From positions 930,001-994,000 of the forward strand of contig JAOALD010000001.1 of assembly GCA_025153755.1 (NCBI GenBank): 64,000 bases of DNA, read 5' to 3'. Made by a program: the position numbers and the translations under genes. The notes beneath the pieces are model-generated. The model was given only the letters and a program-made list of their open reading frames with translations, did no database searches and was not told the DNA's origin. Positions within the stretch are counted from its first letter, which is position 1, and each line of letters starts with the position of its first letter. Below are positions 21,182 through 30,697 of this stretch, piece by piece. This stretch comes from SAR92 clade bacterium H921 (GTDB taxonomy: Bacteria; Pseudomonadota; Gammaproteobacteria; Pseudomonadales; Porticoccaceae).

Positions 21182-22683
21182 TGGTGATGGTTAATCTGAT
21201 ACTGATACTGCTGGTGGGCGGTGTGCTGGCGTTGCTGTCAGAGCGAATAAATGAAAATATGCCCCGTAAAATAGCCCTGGGGATAGTGGTTATTGATTTG
21301 CTATATTTTTTGAATCACCTGCTGGCAATGCCTGAATTTAATCAGTTACAGACTCCCCTAGTAGCTGATCCCAGTACCTGGATAATGCACTTTAAGGCGG
21401 ACTGGATTCCCGCCTTTGGAATTAGTATTGAGTTGGCGCTTGATGGGATTAGCTTATTAATGGTGTTGTTAACGCTGGTTCTTGGTGCAGTTGCTGTGAG
21501 TGCATCCTGGACTGATGTGATTGTGCGGCGAGGTTTTTTTGAGGCCAATCTACTCTGGACCTTAGCCGGAGTGCTGGGTGTGTTTATGGCCCTAGATTTG
21601 TTTCTATTTTTCTTATTTTGGGAGGTTATGCTAATCCCCATGTACTTCATGATTGCTATTTGGGGCCATGAAAATCGTGGCTATGCGGCCATGAAGTTCT
21701 TTATCTTTACCCAGGCCAGTGGTCTATTAATGCTAGTCTCCATTTTAGCTTTGGTGGCGGTTAATCACAGTGCCACGGGGCAATGGACCTTCAGCTATTT
21801 CGCCTTACTCAACACGCCGATGGCGGAAGCCACAAGTCACTGGTTAATGCTCGGGTTCTTTTTTGCCTTTGTGGTTAAGTTACCGGTTTTCCCCTTTCAT
21901 ACCTGGCTACCTGATGCCCATACTCAGGCGCCCACTGCAGGCAGTGTTATTTTGGCGGGAATTCTACTTAAAACCGGTGCCTACGGGCTTATTCGCTATG
22001 CAGTACCGCTATTTCCAGATGCCGCTATGGAGTTTTCCTATGTGGCCATGGCTCTAGGTGCTGCTGGAGTGGTCTATGGTGCGGTTGTAGCCTTTGCGCA
22101 AACCGATTTCAAGCGACTGATTGCTTACAGCAGTGTCAGTCATATGGGCTTTGTGTTACTCGGTGTCTATGCCTGGAACGAGCTTGCGTTACAGGGAGCG
22201 GTAATGCAGATGGTTGCTCATGGTTTTAGTACTGCGGCTCTGTTTATGATCGCAGGGTCATTACAGGAGCGTCTGCACACCAGAGATATGCGTGAGATGG
22301 GTGGCCTTTGGCACTTCATGCCACGTATGGGTGCGGTGGCAATGTTCTTTGTGGTTGCCTCACTGGGACTGCCTGGCTTAGGTAACTTTGTCGCCGAGTT
22401 TTTAGTGCTGCTAGGTCTTTTTAAGGTTGATCCCTGGATGGCGGTTATCGCAGCCCTTGGTCTAATTACGGGAGCCGCCTATTCATTATTACTCATGCAG
22501 CGCTCTTTCCAAGGTGACCTGAATCCTAAACTCGCCGATCATGGGCTAGTCGATTTTGGTGGTCGAGAGATGCTGACCATGGCAGTAATGATGGTAGCTT
22601 TGGTTGGTTTAGGTATTTACCCTCAGCCTGTTTTGGACTTTGCTGAACCAGTGTTGCAAAGCCTGCTGGAGACGACACCATGA
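21181..22683 (+). CDS. nuoM: NADH-quinone oxidoreductase subunit NuoM
   Basis: NuoM is the second antiporter-like subunit, with 500 residues. LFWEVMLIPMYFMIAIWGHE carries the conserved glutamate of helix 5. KLPVFPFHTWLPDAHTQAPT and the KRLIAYSSVSHMGFVLLG region match the family. The stop overlaps the nuoN start by 4 bases (ATGA). No frame damage is seen. Confidence 0.95.
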   Translation: MVMVNLILILLVGGVLALLSERINENMPRKIALGIVVIDLLYFLNHLLAMPEFNQLQTPLVADPSTWIMHFKADWIPAFGISIELALDGISLLMVLLTLVLGAVAVSASWTDVIVRRGFFEANLLWTLAGVLGVFMALDLFLFFLFWEVMLIPMYFMIAIWGHENRGYAAMKFFIFTQASGLLMLVSILALVAVNHSATGQWTFSYFALLNTPMAEATSHWLMLGFFFAFVVKLPVFPFHTWLPDAHTQAPTAGSVILAGILLKTGAYGLIRYAVPLFPDAAMEFSYVAMALGAAGVVYGAVVAFAQTDFKRLIAYSSVSHMGFVLLGVYAWNELALQGAVMQMVAHGFSTAALFMIAGSLQERLHTRDMREMGGLWHFMPRMGAVAMFFVVASLGLPGLGNFVAEFLVLLGLFKVDPWMAVIAALGLITGAAYSLLLMQRSFQGDLNPKLADHGLVDFGGREMLTMAVMMVALVGLGIYPQPVLDFAEPVLQSLLETTP

Positions 22684-24119
22684 CTGTAAATTTATTGATG
22701 GCACTAATGCCAATTTTAATGCTCTCACTAACGGCAGTGGTATTGATGGTACAGGCCTCGATAAAACGGGATCAGTTGGTTGCCTGGTTTATTACCGCCC
22801 TTGGTCTGCTCCTAACGCTGTGGGGTGCAGGCTACGCTAGAGATTTTACCCAGCCAGTAACCGCGCTGTTAATTGTAGATGACTGGGGGCTTTTTTTTAC
22901 TACGCTCATTGTAACAGCCGCGCTGATAACTTTGATTTTATCCCGTGACACCTTCTCTACTGAAGGCGAGCGCAAAGAGGAATTTTATCTATTGCTCGTG
23001 TTGTCGGTACTAGGGGCGGTGGTACTGATTCAGTCTAGTCATATGGTGTCATTACTATTGGGAATGGAGCTAATGGGTGTTGCGCTCTATGCCATGATAG
23101 CCTTCCCAGAGAAAGGCCAGCTATCCCTTGAGGCGGCGATCAAATATTTGGTGCTATCAGCCTGCGCATCGGCCATGTTGCTGTATGGCTTTGCATTGCT
23201 GTACGCAACGACAGGGGATCTTAGCTATGGGGGTATAGGTCTTAAGGCTATACTGGCCTATCAGCAAAACCCCCTGATACTGATGTCGGGAACAGCGATG
23301 GTGGTAGCTGGTATAGGTTTTAAATTGTCGGTCGTACCATTTCATATGTGGACACCAGATGTCTATGAAGGGGCTCCCACGCCGGTGACTGGCTTTTTAG
23401 CTACAATCTCTAAAGGAGCTGTATTCGTTGCGTTAACCCGTTTTTTTGTCGAGGGCCAGCTGTATGAATACCATTCATTAATGACTGCTCTAGCGGCCGT
23501 TGCCATTGCCTCGATGCTAGTGGGTAACTGGCTGGCCCTTAAACAGGAAAATATTAAACGCCTATTAGCTTATTCATCTATTGCTCATTTTGGTTATCTG
23601 CTGGTGGTATTGATCGCCCTAGCTCACGAGAGCGCAGAGGCGACCTTAATTCGGCAGGCAATTACATTCTATTTAACCGCATATATACTTACGACTTTAG
23701 CTGCTTTTGCGGTTATTGCCTGTATAGCTGGTGAAGATGAAAGTAAAAATCAAATAGCAGCCTTTGACGGGTTGTTCTGGCGTAGGGGTATCCAAGCATC
23801 GAGTCTTACAGTTGCGATGTTATCTTTTGCCGGTATACCTCTTACGGCAGGATTTTTCGGTAAATTCTATATCATCAGTGTAGGTATCCAGTCGCAGCTA
23901 TGGTGGTTACTCGGATCCTTAATAATTGGTAGTGCAATCGCCATTTACTATTATCTGCGTATTGTTTTTGCCATGACTATGTCTGCTGGTACAGCGACAA
24001 AAGGTCAATGTAGTGCATCGTCAGTCGCCCAAGATGTGTTGGCGATACTCCTATTAATATTGGTACTATTGCTTGGCAGCTGGCCACAACCATTTATCGA
24101 ATTTGCGGGTCAGCTCTAA
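22680..24119 (+). CDS. nuoN: NADH-quinone oxidoreductase subunit NuoN
   Basis: NuoN is the third antiporter-like subunit and the last gene of the operon, with 479 residues. It has SHMVSLLLGMELMGVALYAM with the conserved glutamate, KLSVVPFHMWTPDVYEGAPT, and KRLLAYSSIAHFGYLLV. The C-terminal half keeps GIPLTAGFFGKFYI. The gene set nuoA to nuoN is therefore complete and intact. Confidence 0.95.
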   Translation: MTVNLLMALMPILMLSLTAVVLMVQASIKRDQLVAWFITALGLLLTLWGAGYARDFTQPVTALLIVDDWGLFFTTLIVTAALITLILSRDTFSTEGERKEEFYLLLVLSVLGAVVLIQSSHMVSLLLGMELMGVALYAMIAFPEKGQLSLEAAIKYLVLSACASAMLLYGFALLYATTGDLSYGGIGLKAILAYQQNPLILMSGTAMVVAGIGFKLSVVPFHMWTPDVYEGAPTPVTGFLATISKGAVFVALTRFFVEGQLYEYHSLMTALAAVAIASMLVGNWLALKQENIKRLLAYSSIAHFGYLLVVLIALAHESAEATLIRQAITFYLTAYILTTLAAFAVIACIAGEDESKNQIAAFDGLFWRRGIQASSLTVAMLSFAGIPLTAGFFGKFYIISVGIQSQLWWLLGSLIIGSAIAIYYYLRIVFAMTMSAGTATKGQCSASSVAQDVLAILLLILVLLLGSWPQPFIEFAGQL

Positions 24120-24162
24120 TGGTAGAAAAAGTTTCTAACCCAAATAAGAGCAGGAGTAGCCT

Positions 24163-24582
24163 ATGTTACGTTCAGTTGATCTGAGTGATTATATGCTTCA
24201 CGATCCAGTTAAAATCTTACTAGATGAAGATGTGTTTGCAGCCATTGAGCTTATTCACAAGCACAAAGTTTCCGGTATCTGCGTCGTGGATGGGAGTGGG
24301 CTTCTAGTAGGTGTGCTGTCAGAGCTCGATTGCCTGCGGGCAATTCTTGGCGCCACCTATAATGACAATGGCGATGTGGGTAAGGTAAGGGAATATATGT
24401 CGGTGGATGTAGATTATTGCGATATTCATGCAGACCTAGTCGATGTGGCAACCGATATGCTGGGTAAGGGACATCGCCGTCGCCCTGTTCTTGATCATGG
24501 TAGGTTAGTTGGACAGATAACCTGCCGCCAGTTATTGCGGGTGGTTAGCCACTTTAATGAGAGCGCTCCGCAGGCTCAATAA
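24163..24582 (+). CDS. CBS-domain protein
   Basis: This 139-residue protein consists almost only of a CBS pair (Bateman module), which usually binds adenine nucleotides and senses energy state. The first CBS covers about residues 10-65 (HKHKVSGICVVDGSGLLVGV), the second about residues 75-130 (DMLGKGHRRRPVLDHGRLVG). It lies 43 bases after nuoN with an AGGAG site, so it may be read through from the nuo operon. No catalytic domain is present. Its end overlaps the convergent kinase gene by 29 bases. A role beside complex I is only inferred from position. Confidence 0.85.
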   Translation: MLRSVDLSDYMLHDPVKILLDEDVFAAIELIHKHKVSGICVVDGSGLLVGVLSELDCLRAILGATYNDNGDVGKVREYMSVDVDYCDIHADLVDVATDMLGKGHRRRPVLDHGRLVGQITCRQLLRVVSHFNESAPQAQ

Positions 24583-25420
24583 TCTGCCGATGTTCATCTA
24601 GTTGAAAGAGGTAGTCAACACGGCTAGGCAGTTCCTCTAAGCAGTGCTCAGTAATGCGCTGGTAGTGCTGGATGAATGCTAATATTTCAGCTTCATTCAT
24701 TAATGGCCTAGCCATTTTACTCTCCTGCTCAAGTCGCCATTGATAAATGGTATCGAAAGATGGAGCACGCAACATGCATAAGGTGTCAGCCAAATTAAAC
24801 AGTTTCTGATAGTCTCCAGCCAGAGCCCTGTTGACATAGTTGCGCCACACTGCATTTTTATCACTACTCTTTTCTAGCTGATTAATTGGAGTGCTCAATG
24901 CAGTCTTATTTTGAGCGCGAGCGCCCATGCACCAGCCTTCCAGAACTATCAAACCCAAGGGCCCGCTGACTGTTTGACAGTGTTTTGCGGGCATTCTGTC
25001 ATCAATACTTTTATCGAACCTTGTGACTAGGGTTGGAGATTCTGCCGCCACCAAACTCTTGATGGTATCTATAGCGAGATCTATATCATGAGTTCCTGGA
25101 ACACCTCGAGTTGCCAGCAATGGGTGCACATCCAAGGCTAGTTTAAGTCGCTCAGTTTTAGTAAGATAAAAATCATCCAAAGAAAGGGCTAGGGTCGATA
25201 TATTGTGCCGTTCGGAAATTACTGTGCACAGATAGTCGGCCAGGGTTGACTTTCCGGACCCCTGAGAGCCATTAATGGCAATAATGCGAGTTGTTGAAGA
25301 TCCCCTATGGTGTTGCTCGGAAAAATTTTTCAGTAGAGACTTATATTTTTTTTGCGCCTGCTCAAGATAGCTTTCGGTTAGCTGATTGCGTTGTAAAAAT
25401 TCGAACTGTGCAGTGGACAT
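24554..25420 (-). CDS. P-loop kinase, D-glycerate 3-kinase-like
   Basis: The 288-residue protein has a Walker A motif INGSQGSGKSTLADYL (about residues 48-63), the conserved LALSLDDFYLTKTERLKLA stretch, HPLLATRGVPGTHD and a later VLEGWCMGA. This set matches the family of plant-type D-glycerate 3-kinase and its bacterial YggC-like relatives, members of the phosphoribulokinase/uridine kinase fold. If correct, it makes 3-phosphoglycerate from glycerate and could feed serine and one-carbon metabolism. The substrate is not certain. It is convergent with the CBS gene and divergent from the alkaline phosphatase gene. Confidence 0.75.
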   Translation of the reverse strand: MSTAQFEFLQRNQLTESYLEQAQKKYKSLLKNFSEQHHRGSSTTRIIAINGSQGSGKSTLADYLCTVISERHNISTLALSLDDFYLTKTERLKLALDVHPLLATRGVPGTHDIDLAIDTIKSLVAAESPTLVTRFDKSIDDRMPAKHCQTVSGPLGLIVLEGWCMGARAQNKTALSTPINQLEKSSDKNAVWRNYVNRALAGDYQKLFNLADTLCMLRAPSFDTIYQWRLEQESKMARPLMNEAEILAFIQHYQRITEHCLEELPSRVDYLFQLDEHRQIIEPAERSH

Positions 25421-25539
25421 AGATGGGAAATGATCAATTCTTGAAGAGTATTTGCTTCAGATTAGCACAACTGGACAAAGGTAAAAACGCTTAATAGGCT
25501 AAAAAAGAGTTACTGGGTAATATGCTCAATCTAGTAACG

Positions 25540-25588
25540 GTGGTTGCAACCACAAAAGTTTGGGTTCTTTCCATATAAAGAACCTTTT
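25540..25588 (+). promoter_or_regulatory. Palindrome and terminator-like hairpin upstream of the alkaline phosphatase gene
   Basis: A perfect 14-base palindrome GTGGTTGCAACCAC lies at 25540-25553. Ten bases on, GGTTCTTT and AAAGAACC form an 8-bp stem with a 6-base loop (25563-25584), followed by TTTT. No plus-strand gene ends here. The hairpin therefore sits in the leader of the phosphatase mRNA or overlaps its promoter. It could be an attenuator or a regulator site. I saw no clear Pho box. Confidence 0.4.
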
Positions 25589-25622
25589 AATGAAACAATG
25601 ACCGGCGAACCGATCGCATGCA

Positions 25623-27008
25623 ATGAAAAATTTCAGATTAAAAATGTCGAAAACATTAGCTCTGCTAATTGCCCTGTCTATTACAGCCCCGGTATTTGCT
25701 GGCAATGTTGTTTTGATTATTGGCGATGGTATGGATGATCAACAGATTAGCATCGCGCGCAATTATTTAGTGGGCACCAGAGGCATGCTCAGTGTTGATA
25801 AACTGCCTGTGAGAAGTAATGTTCAGGTGCTCACTGTTTCTGATAAAGATCCTAGTCAGCCTGTCTATGTGGCGGATTCGGCGAATAGTGCAACATCAAT
25901 GGCCTCGGGAGTCGTGACCAGTAGGGGGCGCATTGGCACCACTGCAGGCACTGATGAGGATGTGGTTAATATCATTGAACTAGCGCAACAGCATGATATT
26001 AGAACCGGGCTTGTCACTACCGCTAGTATCACCGATGCCACACCAGCTGCATTTTATGCGCATACCAATAGTCGCGGCTGCCAGAACCCAGAGATGATGG
26101 TCAACGCTGAGTTTTATCCTAGGTTTTTTGTCGATTGTTCAGCGGATCTTAAAAGTAATGGCGGCAAAGGTTCGATTGCGGAGCAGCTAGTTACCTCAGG
26201 GGTAGATCTGATGCTGGGGGGTGGTTTAAAGCATTTTACCCTGGCTTCTGAAGGCGGCGGTGATGAGGTTATTTCCCTGGCGGAGCAAGCTGGCTATCAA
26301 CTGGCCCTGGATCTAGAACAGCTCAATAGCATTGAGCAGGGCAAGCTCTTGGGGCTCTTTTCATCCAGTACCATGCCGGTCATATGGCGTGGTGAAGACG
26401 ACCGTGCAGCTGAGCAATCTGAGATGACATGGCCCGGTTTAATTCACTGGGCTCTGGGGGAAGCAATTGACCCCGAGCCTATGCGCTGTGAAGATAATCC
26501 AGAATTTGCCGGCCAGCCAACGCTACAGCAGATGACTGAAAAAGCATTGTCGATACTGGATTCAGATGATGGTGATTTTTTTCTTATGGTTGAATCTGCA
26601 TCAATCGATAAGCAGGCTCACTATCGTAAAACCTGTGGTAGCATTGGCGAGTTACAACAATTGAACGATGCGCTAGACAGCGCAAGTAATTATGCTCAGA
26701 AACACCCAGACACCTTAATTCTGGTGACTGCTGACCATGGCCATGCTGCACAGATAGTACCTGACGCTTCTTTGTTTGCTTCGAGTCCATATCCTATTTA
26801 TCGGCCGGGGCGTCTATCTCGAATCATTACACCCCAGGGCAATATCATGGCAGTGAACTATGGGACCTCAGACTTTTTTACCGAGGAACATACTGGTGTA
26901 TCTGTGCCGCTAATGGCCAATAAAGTCGCTTTAGGCCGATTGCCATCAATGATTTCTCAGCCACAGGTTTTTAATATTGTAAGGGACTATTTGATCGAGG
27001 AAGACTGA
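25623..27008 (+). CDS. Exported PhoA-type alkaline phosphatase
   Basis: This enzyme would hydrolyse phosphate monoesters in the periplasm. The N-terminal signal peptide is MSKTLALLIALSITAPVFAG (starting at the second Met, base 25644). The mature part has metal and nucleophile motifs IIGDGMDDQQI, VADSANSATSMASG (nucleophile Ser), MVESASIDKQAHY and LVTADHGHAAQIV, in the order of E. coli PhoA. The 461 residues are full length. No good ribosome site is seen before either ATG, so the start is uncertain; the second Met gives the more typical signal peptide. It suggests scavenging of organic phosphate. Confidence 0.9.
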   Translation: MKNFRLKMSKTLALLIALSITAPVFAGNVVLIIGDGMDDQQISIARNYLVGTRGMLSVDKLPVRSNVQVLTVSDKDPSQPVYVADSANSATSMASGVVTSRGRIGTTAGTDEDVVNIIELAQQHDIRTGLVTTASITDATPAAFYAHTNSRGCQNPEMMVNAEFYPRFFVDCSADLKSNGGKGSIAEQLVTSGVDLMLGGGLKHFTLASEGGGDEVISLAEQAGYQLALDLEQLNSIEQGKLLGLFSSSTMPVIWRGEDDRAAEQSEMTWPGLIHWALGEAIDPEPMRCEDNPEFAGQPTLQQMTEKALSILDSDDGDFFLMVESASIDKQAHYRKTCGSIGELQQLNDALDSASNYAQKHPDTLILVTADHGHAAQIVPDASLFASSPYPIYRPGRLSRIITPQGNIMAVNYGTSDFFTEEHTGVSVPLMANKVALGRLPSMISQPQVFNIVRDYLIEED

Positions 27009-27069
27009 GTTCTACGTTTATATCTTAGGTCGCCAGAGGCCATAGTAACAATCAAAATAACAGGACATT

Positions 27070-27711
27070 ATGCCCATGCTAACTGTTCATCATTTGAATA
27101 ACTCTCGCTCTCAGCGCATTCTTTGGCTTCTGGAAGAACTCAATGCTGAGTATCAGATTAAATGTTATCAGCGCGATACTCAGACTAATCTGGCGCCACC
27201 AGAGTTGGAAGCTATTCATGTGTTGGGTAAGTCACCAGTGATCACACAAGGTAGTCAAACCATTATCGAGTCAGGCGCCATTATCGATTTTATTTTGCGT
27301 CACTATGATGCTGATCGTACCCTTATACCTGAGGCTGGAACAGAGCAGCACGAGCAATATTTACAATGGTTACACTATGCAGAGGGGAGTGCCGCCCTGC
27401 CGTTAATGCTCAAACTGTATACCTCAAGATTAGCCGATGGCGGCGCTGAGCTTAAAGTGAGAATTAATGACGAAATGCAGAGGCATCTGGGTTATCTAGA
27501 TCAAGCACTGGACGGGGTAGATTGGTTGGTGGACAATAAAATCTCCGGTGCGGATATCCAGATTTCCTTTATCGCCGAAATTGCCCCCTTATTATACTCC
27601 CCAGAGGCCTTGCCTAATCTAGCTAGTTTCCGTGACCGCTGTCATGCTCGGCCTGCCTACAGGCGTGCTTTGGAACTCGGTGGTGTCTATGCCTATGGCC
27701 CCAGAGACTAA
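27070..27711 (+). CDS. Glutathione S-transferase family protein
   Basis: The 213-residue protein has the thioredoxin-like N-terminal domain (MPMLTVHHLNNSRSQRILWL, with LGKSPVI and the glutathione-contacting ESGAIIDFIL) and an all-helical C-terminal domain. The NSRSQR stretch near the N-terminus is where the catalytic Ser or Tyr would lie. The substrate is unknown. It lies 61 bases after the phosphatase gene, with a weak AACAGGAC ribosome site. Confidence 0.88.
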   Translation: MPMLTVHHLNNSRSQRILWLLEELNAEYQIKCYQRDTQTNLAPPELEAIHVLGKSPVITQGSQTIIESGAIIDFILRHYDADRTLIPEAGTEQHEQYLQWLHYAEGSAALPLMLKLYTSRLADGGAELKVRINDEMQRHLGYLDQALDGVDWLVDNKISGADIQISFIAEIAPLLYSPEALPNLASFRDRCHARPAYRRALELGGVYAYGPRD

Positions 27712-27805
27712 TACGCGCAACGGCGCTCGTTCAAATCAGGGACAGGGTTAAACGTTTATGGGTATGCTCCCCAGCGATAACCCACTGAGATATTCTATGC
27801 AAAGT

Positions 27806-28705
27806 CTATGCGAGCTGGTAGGTCTTAATTGTGAAATGTATCTCTGTTTGTAGCATCTTTAACTCTTTCATTTGACTCTGTTGCTCTGCTCGCGCATGCC
27901 AGTAATAGGGGGTCATTTTTAGTAAATCGAGAATATCGGTTCCCTCAACTGAGATTGTATCTGCGATCTCTAGCTGGTCTTTCAGTTTAAAAAGTTCAAG
28001 GTTGTTGTCAATGTTATTGCCCCGATGGGGTATGTTTTGTGAATAGATCTGTGCGGTTAGTCCCGCCAGATGTCGTGCGCCAGGTCCTACCATTATCAGT
28101 TGCCCACCCGAACGCAATACTCGTGCAGTTTCAGTAACACTGATGGGCGAAAAAACAGAAATTGCAGTGTCTATACTGTCGCTGTGAAGTGGCAGATTAA
28201 AGGTGCTGTCCACGGCAAGTTGTGCGCCCATTTTTCGTTTGGCGGTTAGACGCACCGCGGTTTTAGAAATATCAATCCCGCACAGTGCCAGCTTGCTAGA
28301 TGCCTGACGTAGCTGTTGTAAATAGTAGCCTTCACCACAGCCCATATCCAGGACCTGTTGATCATCGCCAGTTTGGAGCACCTGGCTGACAACAGTATCA
28401 GCCAATGGTTGGTAATAACCAGCGTTTAAAAAGCGCTGACGACTGCGAATCATCTCATCGCTATCCCCTGGCTTTCGACTGCGCCTATGTTGTGCCAGTA
28501 GTAGATTTAAATAGCCGTCTTTGGCCATATCAAAACTATGCTTGCTAGCGCAACCGAAGGTCTTGTTGGGTTCTATGCTATTTAGCGATAGCGTGGCGTT
28601 GCAGCTGGGACACTTAAATATACTGACCGAGTCCGATGCTAGGTGATCGGCGTGATAGTCGTTTTTTTCAAGCTCAGCAACGGGGTCGCTATGGGGCTTC
28701 GGCAC
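27806..28705 (-). CDS. RlmA-like 23S rRNA (guanine-N1) methyltransferase
   Basis: The 299-residue protein has an N-terminal zinc knuckle (FKCPSCNATL and FGCASKHSFDMAKDGYLNLL) followed by a class I SAM-binding fold (QVLDMGCGEGYYLQQL, about residues 116-131). This is the layout of RlmA, which methylates a guanine in helix 35 of 23S rRNA. The motif IDISKTAVRLTAKRK fits the same family. It reads in the same direction as fhs but is separated from it by a strong hairpin. RlmA is my best call; a close paralogue with another rRNA target is possible. Confidence 0.82.
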   Translation of the reverse strand: MPKPHSDPVAELEKNDYHADHLASDSVSIFKCPSCNATLSLNSIEPNKTFGCASKHSFDMAKDGYLNLLLAQHRRSRKPGDSDEMIRSRQRFLNAGYYQPLADTVVSQVLQTGDDQQVLDMGCGEGYYLQQLRQASSKLALCGIDISKTAVRLTAKRKMGAQLAVDSTFNLPLHSDSIDTAISVFSPISVTETARVLRSGGQLIMVGPGARHLAGLTAQIYSQNIPHRGNNIDNNLELFKLKDQLEIADTISVEGTDILDLLKMTPYYWHARAEQQSQMKELKMLQTEIHFTIKTYQLA

Positions 28706-28714
28706 AATGGACTC

Positions 28715-28749
28715 ACAAAATCTGTAAGCGGTTAGCTTACAGATTTTGT
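28715..28749 (-). terminator. 15-bp perfect hairpin between fhs and the rlmA-like gene
   Basis: Arms ACAAAATCTGTAAGC and GCTTACAGATTTTGT pair perfectly around a 5-base loop. Read on the minus strand it lies 8 bases after the fhs stop and ends in TTTTGT. It is a likely terminator for fhs and it precedes the rlmA-like start by only 10 bases, so that gene probably relies on read-through or an internal promoter. Confidence 0.65.
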
Positions 28750-28756
28750 ACGCTTT

Positions 28757-30424
28757 TTAAAACAGCCCTACGATTTCGCGATTGGCATTTATATCGATAT
28801 TGTTAGCCGCGGGAACACGCGGTAGTCCAGGCATAGTCATAATGTCGCCACAGACCACGACGATAAAGCCTGCGCCGGCAGACAAATGGACCTCTCTAAT
28901 GGCAACCATATGATTGGAGGGGGCGCCCTTAAGATTGGGATCTGTAGAGAAGCTGTACTGCGTTTTAGCGATGCAAACAGGGAAATGCCCATATCCATTA
29001 TCTTGCAGGTTGCTTATTTGATCGCGGATTTTCTGATCGGCGATAATATCATCCGCACGATAAAGTTTTGTGGCAACCGTTTTTATCTTCTCCCAAATAG
29101 GCATGCTGTCTGGATAAAGTGGTGTGAAATTGGCACTTCCAGCATCCACAAGCGCTACCACTTCATGAGCCAGCTCCTCTGTGCCAGCGCCACCATCGGC
29201 CCAGTGGGTGCAGTCCACCGCCTTGACACCATTTGCCAATGCTATTTCTTTGATCAGTGCTACTTCAGCATCTGTATCTGACGAAAAGCGGTTGATACCA
29301 ACCACTACCGGAACGCCAAAGGCCTTTACATTTTCAATATGACGAACAAGATTACAGCAGCCTAATTCCAGCGCGACTAAGTCCTCTTGGTCTAAATCTT
29401 CTTTGTTCACGCCGCCGTGCATCTTAAGTGCTCGGGTGGTTGCCACTATGACTGTCGCATCGGGCTTTAAATCCGCAGCGCGACACTTGATGTCAAAGAA
29501 TTTTTCGGCACCGAGGTCGGCGCCAAAGCCCGCTTCTGTAACCACATAATCGGCCATTTTTAGGCCGGCCTTGGTTGCTATTACTGAGTTACAGCCGTGG
29601 GCTATATTGGCAAAAGGGCCGCCATGAATAATGGCTGGATTGTTCTCTAGGGTCTGCACCAGGTTTGGAGCCAGAGCATCCTTAAGCAGAACGGTCATGG
29701 CACCGGTTCCAAGAATATCGCTGGCGTGAACCGGTTTGAGGTCCCGAGTATAGCCTATGACAATTTTATTAAGTCGCGCCTTTAAATCGTCTAGATCTGT
29801 TGCCAGGCAGAATATAGCCATCACTTCCGAGGCGACAGTAATATCATAGCCCTCTTGACGAGGGAAGCCATTGCCTGGGCCACCGAGTCCGCAGTTAATA
29901 CTTCGCAAGGCGCGGTCATTCATATCCACCACACGCTTCCAAGTTATACGTCGAGCATCAATTTCAAGGCTATTGCCCCAGTGAATATGGTTGTCGATCA
30001 ATGCTGATAGCAGATTGTGGGCCGCACCAATGGCATGAAAGTCGCCAGTAAAGTGTAGATTGATATCGTCCATCGGCACTACCTGAGCATAGCCACCCCC
30101 AGCGGCGCCGCCTTTCATACCAAAACAGGGCCCCAGGCTTGGTTCACGCAGGCAAACCAAAGCATTTTTGCCAATGCGATTAAGACCATCAGTAAGGCCT
30201 ACAGAGGTCGTAGTTTTGCCCTCACCTGCTGGAGTGGGGGTAATGGCAGTTACTAAAATCAACTTGCCATCGGGTTTGTCGTTCAATGAGGCAAGATGGT
30301 CTGCATCGATTTTAGCTTTGGTTCTCCCGTAGGGAATCACTGCCGCTTCCGGAATGTTAAGTTTTGCAGCAATGTCTGTAATCGGCTGAGTACTAGCACT
30401 GCGCGCTATTTCAATATCACTCAT
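28757..30424 (-). CDS. fhs: Formate-tetrahydrofolate ligase
   Basis: Fhs joins formate and tetrahydrofolate with ATP to give 10-formyl-THF, and it can run in reverse to release formate and make ATP. The 555-residue protein has the P-loop [18 protein letters not shown] (about residues 63-80), [20 protein letters not shown] and the folate-site region near the C-terminus ([19 protein letters not shown]). AGGAG lies before the ATG. It is divergent from the dimethylglycine-dehydrogenase-like gene and faces the methylated-amine operons. Its probable job is to handle the C1 units these release. Confidence 0.95.
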   Translation of the reverse strand: MSDIEIARSASTQPITDIAAKLNIPEAAVIPYGRTKAKIDADHLASLNDKPDGKLILVTAITPTPAGEGKTTTSVGLTDGLNRIGKNALVCLREPSLGPCFGMKGGAAGGGYAQVVPMDDINLHFTGDFHAIGAAHNLLSALIDNHIHWGNSLEIDARRITWKRVVDMNDRALRSINCGLGGPGNGFPRQEGYDITVASEVMAIFCLATDLDDLKARLNKIVIGYTRDLKPVHASDILGTGAMTVLLKDALAPNLVQTLENNPAIIHGGPFANIAHGCNSVIATKAGLKMADYVVTEAGFGADLGAEKFFDIKCRAADLKPDATVIVATTRALKMHGGVNKEDLDQEDLVALELGCCNLVRHIENVKAFGVPVVVGINRFSSDTDAEVALIKEIALANGVKAVDCTHWADGGAGTEELAHEVVALVDAGSANFTPLYPDSMPIWEKIKTVATKLYRADDIIADQKIRDQISNLQDNGYGHFPVCIAKTQYSFSTDPNLKGAPSNHMVAIREVHLSAGAGFIVVVCGDIMTMPGLPRVPAANNIDINANREIVGLF

Positions 30425-30697
30425 GGAGAGGAGCTCCTTTGTTGGGAAAACTACCGATAGTTAAGATACTTCTAATGATCGGAATTTGAATCCCGATATC
30501 TTCGTTAAATGACTATAAAATTGGGTGTCTGAGACCGGCTTATGCTGTTCTAAAAACGACTCTAGGCCACGTTATACATGGGATTGCGGCAATGGCGCTA
30601 GATGATATGCGGCTGTCGTAATTGCGTCTTAGCCGTTCAGAATTGGCGGTTACACTGCCGCTAGTAAACACTCAAGACTAGGCACTGAGAGATAGGT
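30425..30697. promoter_or_regulatory. Divergent promoter region between fhs and the demethylating flavoprotein gene
   Basis: The 273-base gap must carry the start signals for both genes. It contains the short inverted repeats AACTA/TAGTT (about 30449-30462) near fhs and GCGG/CCGC (about 30645-30661) about 40 bases before the flavoprotein start. Either could be an operator. I could not identify promoter elements with confidence. Confidence 0.4.
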
